Shown piece after piece: positions 63,529 to 64,000 of a stretch of 64,000 bases of DNA. The notes beneath the pieces were generated by a model. That model made no database searches. It saw nothing but the letters and a program-made list of their open reading frames with translations, and was not told the origin of the DNA. Source of the stretch: CAWGYT01 sp963826795 (GTDB lineage: Bacteria > Planctomycetota > Planctomycetia > Pirellulales > Pirellulaceae); the NCBI GenBank assembly GCA_963826795.1, contig CAWGYT010000010.1:558001-622000 (forward strand), written 5' to 3'. Position 1 is the stretch's first letter. Each line of letters starts with the position of its first letter. A program made the translations under genes and the position numbers.

Positions 63529-64000
63529 TCAACGCCACGTTGGCAGGGAGCGGAGGAATTCCCGATCGATCTCTTGCCAGCTGGCGCCAAAAGCCTCCTG
63601 GAATTCGCGCAGGCGAGCCTCGGCGCCGTCGTTACCGAGCGGCGCTTTTTGGCCGAGCTTCTGGAGGTACATTCGAAACTGGTCGCGGCGTTGGCGGATG
63701 AGGAAGTAACAAAGCGCCCAAGATTCGGCGTACGCCTCGTTCGCCTGCTGCGTATCTCGGAATCGCTTGTCGTCGGTGAGCAGCGTCATGAGCGAGTTCG
63801 CCGGGCGCTGCGGGAGATATCGCTGAAGCACTTGGAGTCGCTGGGGGTGCAAGGCGCCGATCTTTCGCCAGCCTCGACTGCTCGAGAGATCCGGCGTTTC
63901 AAAATAGATCGCCAGTCCCTCGCTGACCCAGAGTGGATTGTCGGCGAAGCGTACCTGCAGGCCGCTATTGAACGCGAGTTGATGCGTGGCCTCGTGGATC
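63529..64000 (-). CDS. DUF1570-like (peptidase MA-type) protein, C-terminal fragment
   Basis: The gene enters from the right edge. The first visible residues read IHEATHQLAFNSGLQVRFAD, containing the HExxH zinc motif. NPLWVSEGLAIYFETPDLSS follows, where the Glu of SEGLA is the likely third ligand, and then QANEAYAESWALCYFLIRQR. This is the pattern of the DUF1570/gluzincin-like proteins common in planctomycetes. The end (WQEIDREFLRSLPTWR) is a normal family C-terminus. It is probably an exported putative metallopeptidase; the N-terminal part is outside the window. The 260 bp to the next gene hold nothing I can name. Confidence 0.75.
   Translation of the reverse strand, partial: IHEATHQLAFNSGLQVRFADNPLWVSEGLAIYFETPDLSSSRGWRKIGALHPQRLQVLQRYLPQRPANSLMTLLTDDKRFRDTQQANEAYAESWALCYFLIRQRRDQFRMYLQKLGQKAPLGNDGAEARLREFQEAFGASWQEIDREFLRSLPTWR

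Overview
The window looks like chromosomal DNA of a planctomycete (Planctomycetota, probably Pirellulales-like; lineage inferred from gene content only). Lineage-typical features are: giant secreted proteins whose N-termini carry a LEERMLL or LEQRKLL motif, dockerin-like tails, two PEP-CTERM proteins, a DUF1559 pseudopilin-like protein, an FHA-GAF-PP2C phosphatase, an ECF sigma factor beside a Ser/Thr kinase with WD40 repeats, and a DUF1570-like end fragment.

Layout. 1-3.4 kb: amidase tail, a small lipoprotein, an FHA-GAF-SpoIIE phosphatase on the minus strand, and tRNA-Gln(CTG). 4.7-19.3 kb: one giant secreted gene (about 4,860 codons) with two zinc-protease motifs, beta-helix and pre-peptidase-like regions, a GEVED domain, four cadherin-like repeats and a dockerin; it is split by four frame changes. 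19.4-26.2 kb: housekeeping and signalling (mnmG, a response regulator/histidine kinase pair, ispH, a DapA-family aldolase). 26.5-29.7 kb: a broken TetR regulator, a DUF1559 protein and an FkbM methyltransferase enclosed by two 237-bp inverted repeats. 29.9-41.8 kb: surface proteins (PEP-CTERM/dockerin, FGE-like/dockerin, VCBS-repeat) around an ECF sigma/Ser-Thr kinase pair. 42.5-54.8 kb: an apparent island bracketed by decayed transposases and a tRNA 3'-end fragment. It carries a subtilase, a 99-residue protein and an M14 carboxypeptidase, followed by a convergent di-heme c-type cytochrome-like protein. 54.8-64 kb: NhaC-type antiporter, methyltransferase, a membrane-anchored protein, GNAT, a divergent DnaA, a Gfo/Idh/MocA oxidoreductase and the DUF1570-like fragment.

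The most striking signal is that the subtilase and the carboxypeptidase share a 2,049-bp direct repeat that I read as differing at two bases. It encodes the whole C-terminal half of both enzymes (Ig-like region, von Willebrand A domain, tail) and runs past both stop codons. An endopeptidase and an exopeptidase with the same C-terminal module suggest a paired protein-degrading system with a common docking or assembly device.

Many otherwise well-conserved genes (giant protein, mnmG, FHA-GAF-PP2C, dnaA-like, methyltransferase, cytochrome, VCBS protein) contain one-base frame changes while the residues on both sides stay conserved. I read most of these as sequence or assembly errors, and report such genes as segments so each reading frame can be found. 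Decayed transposases, the TetR gene and the ParD remnant are better candidates for true pseudogenes.
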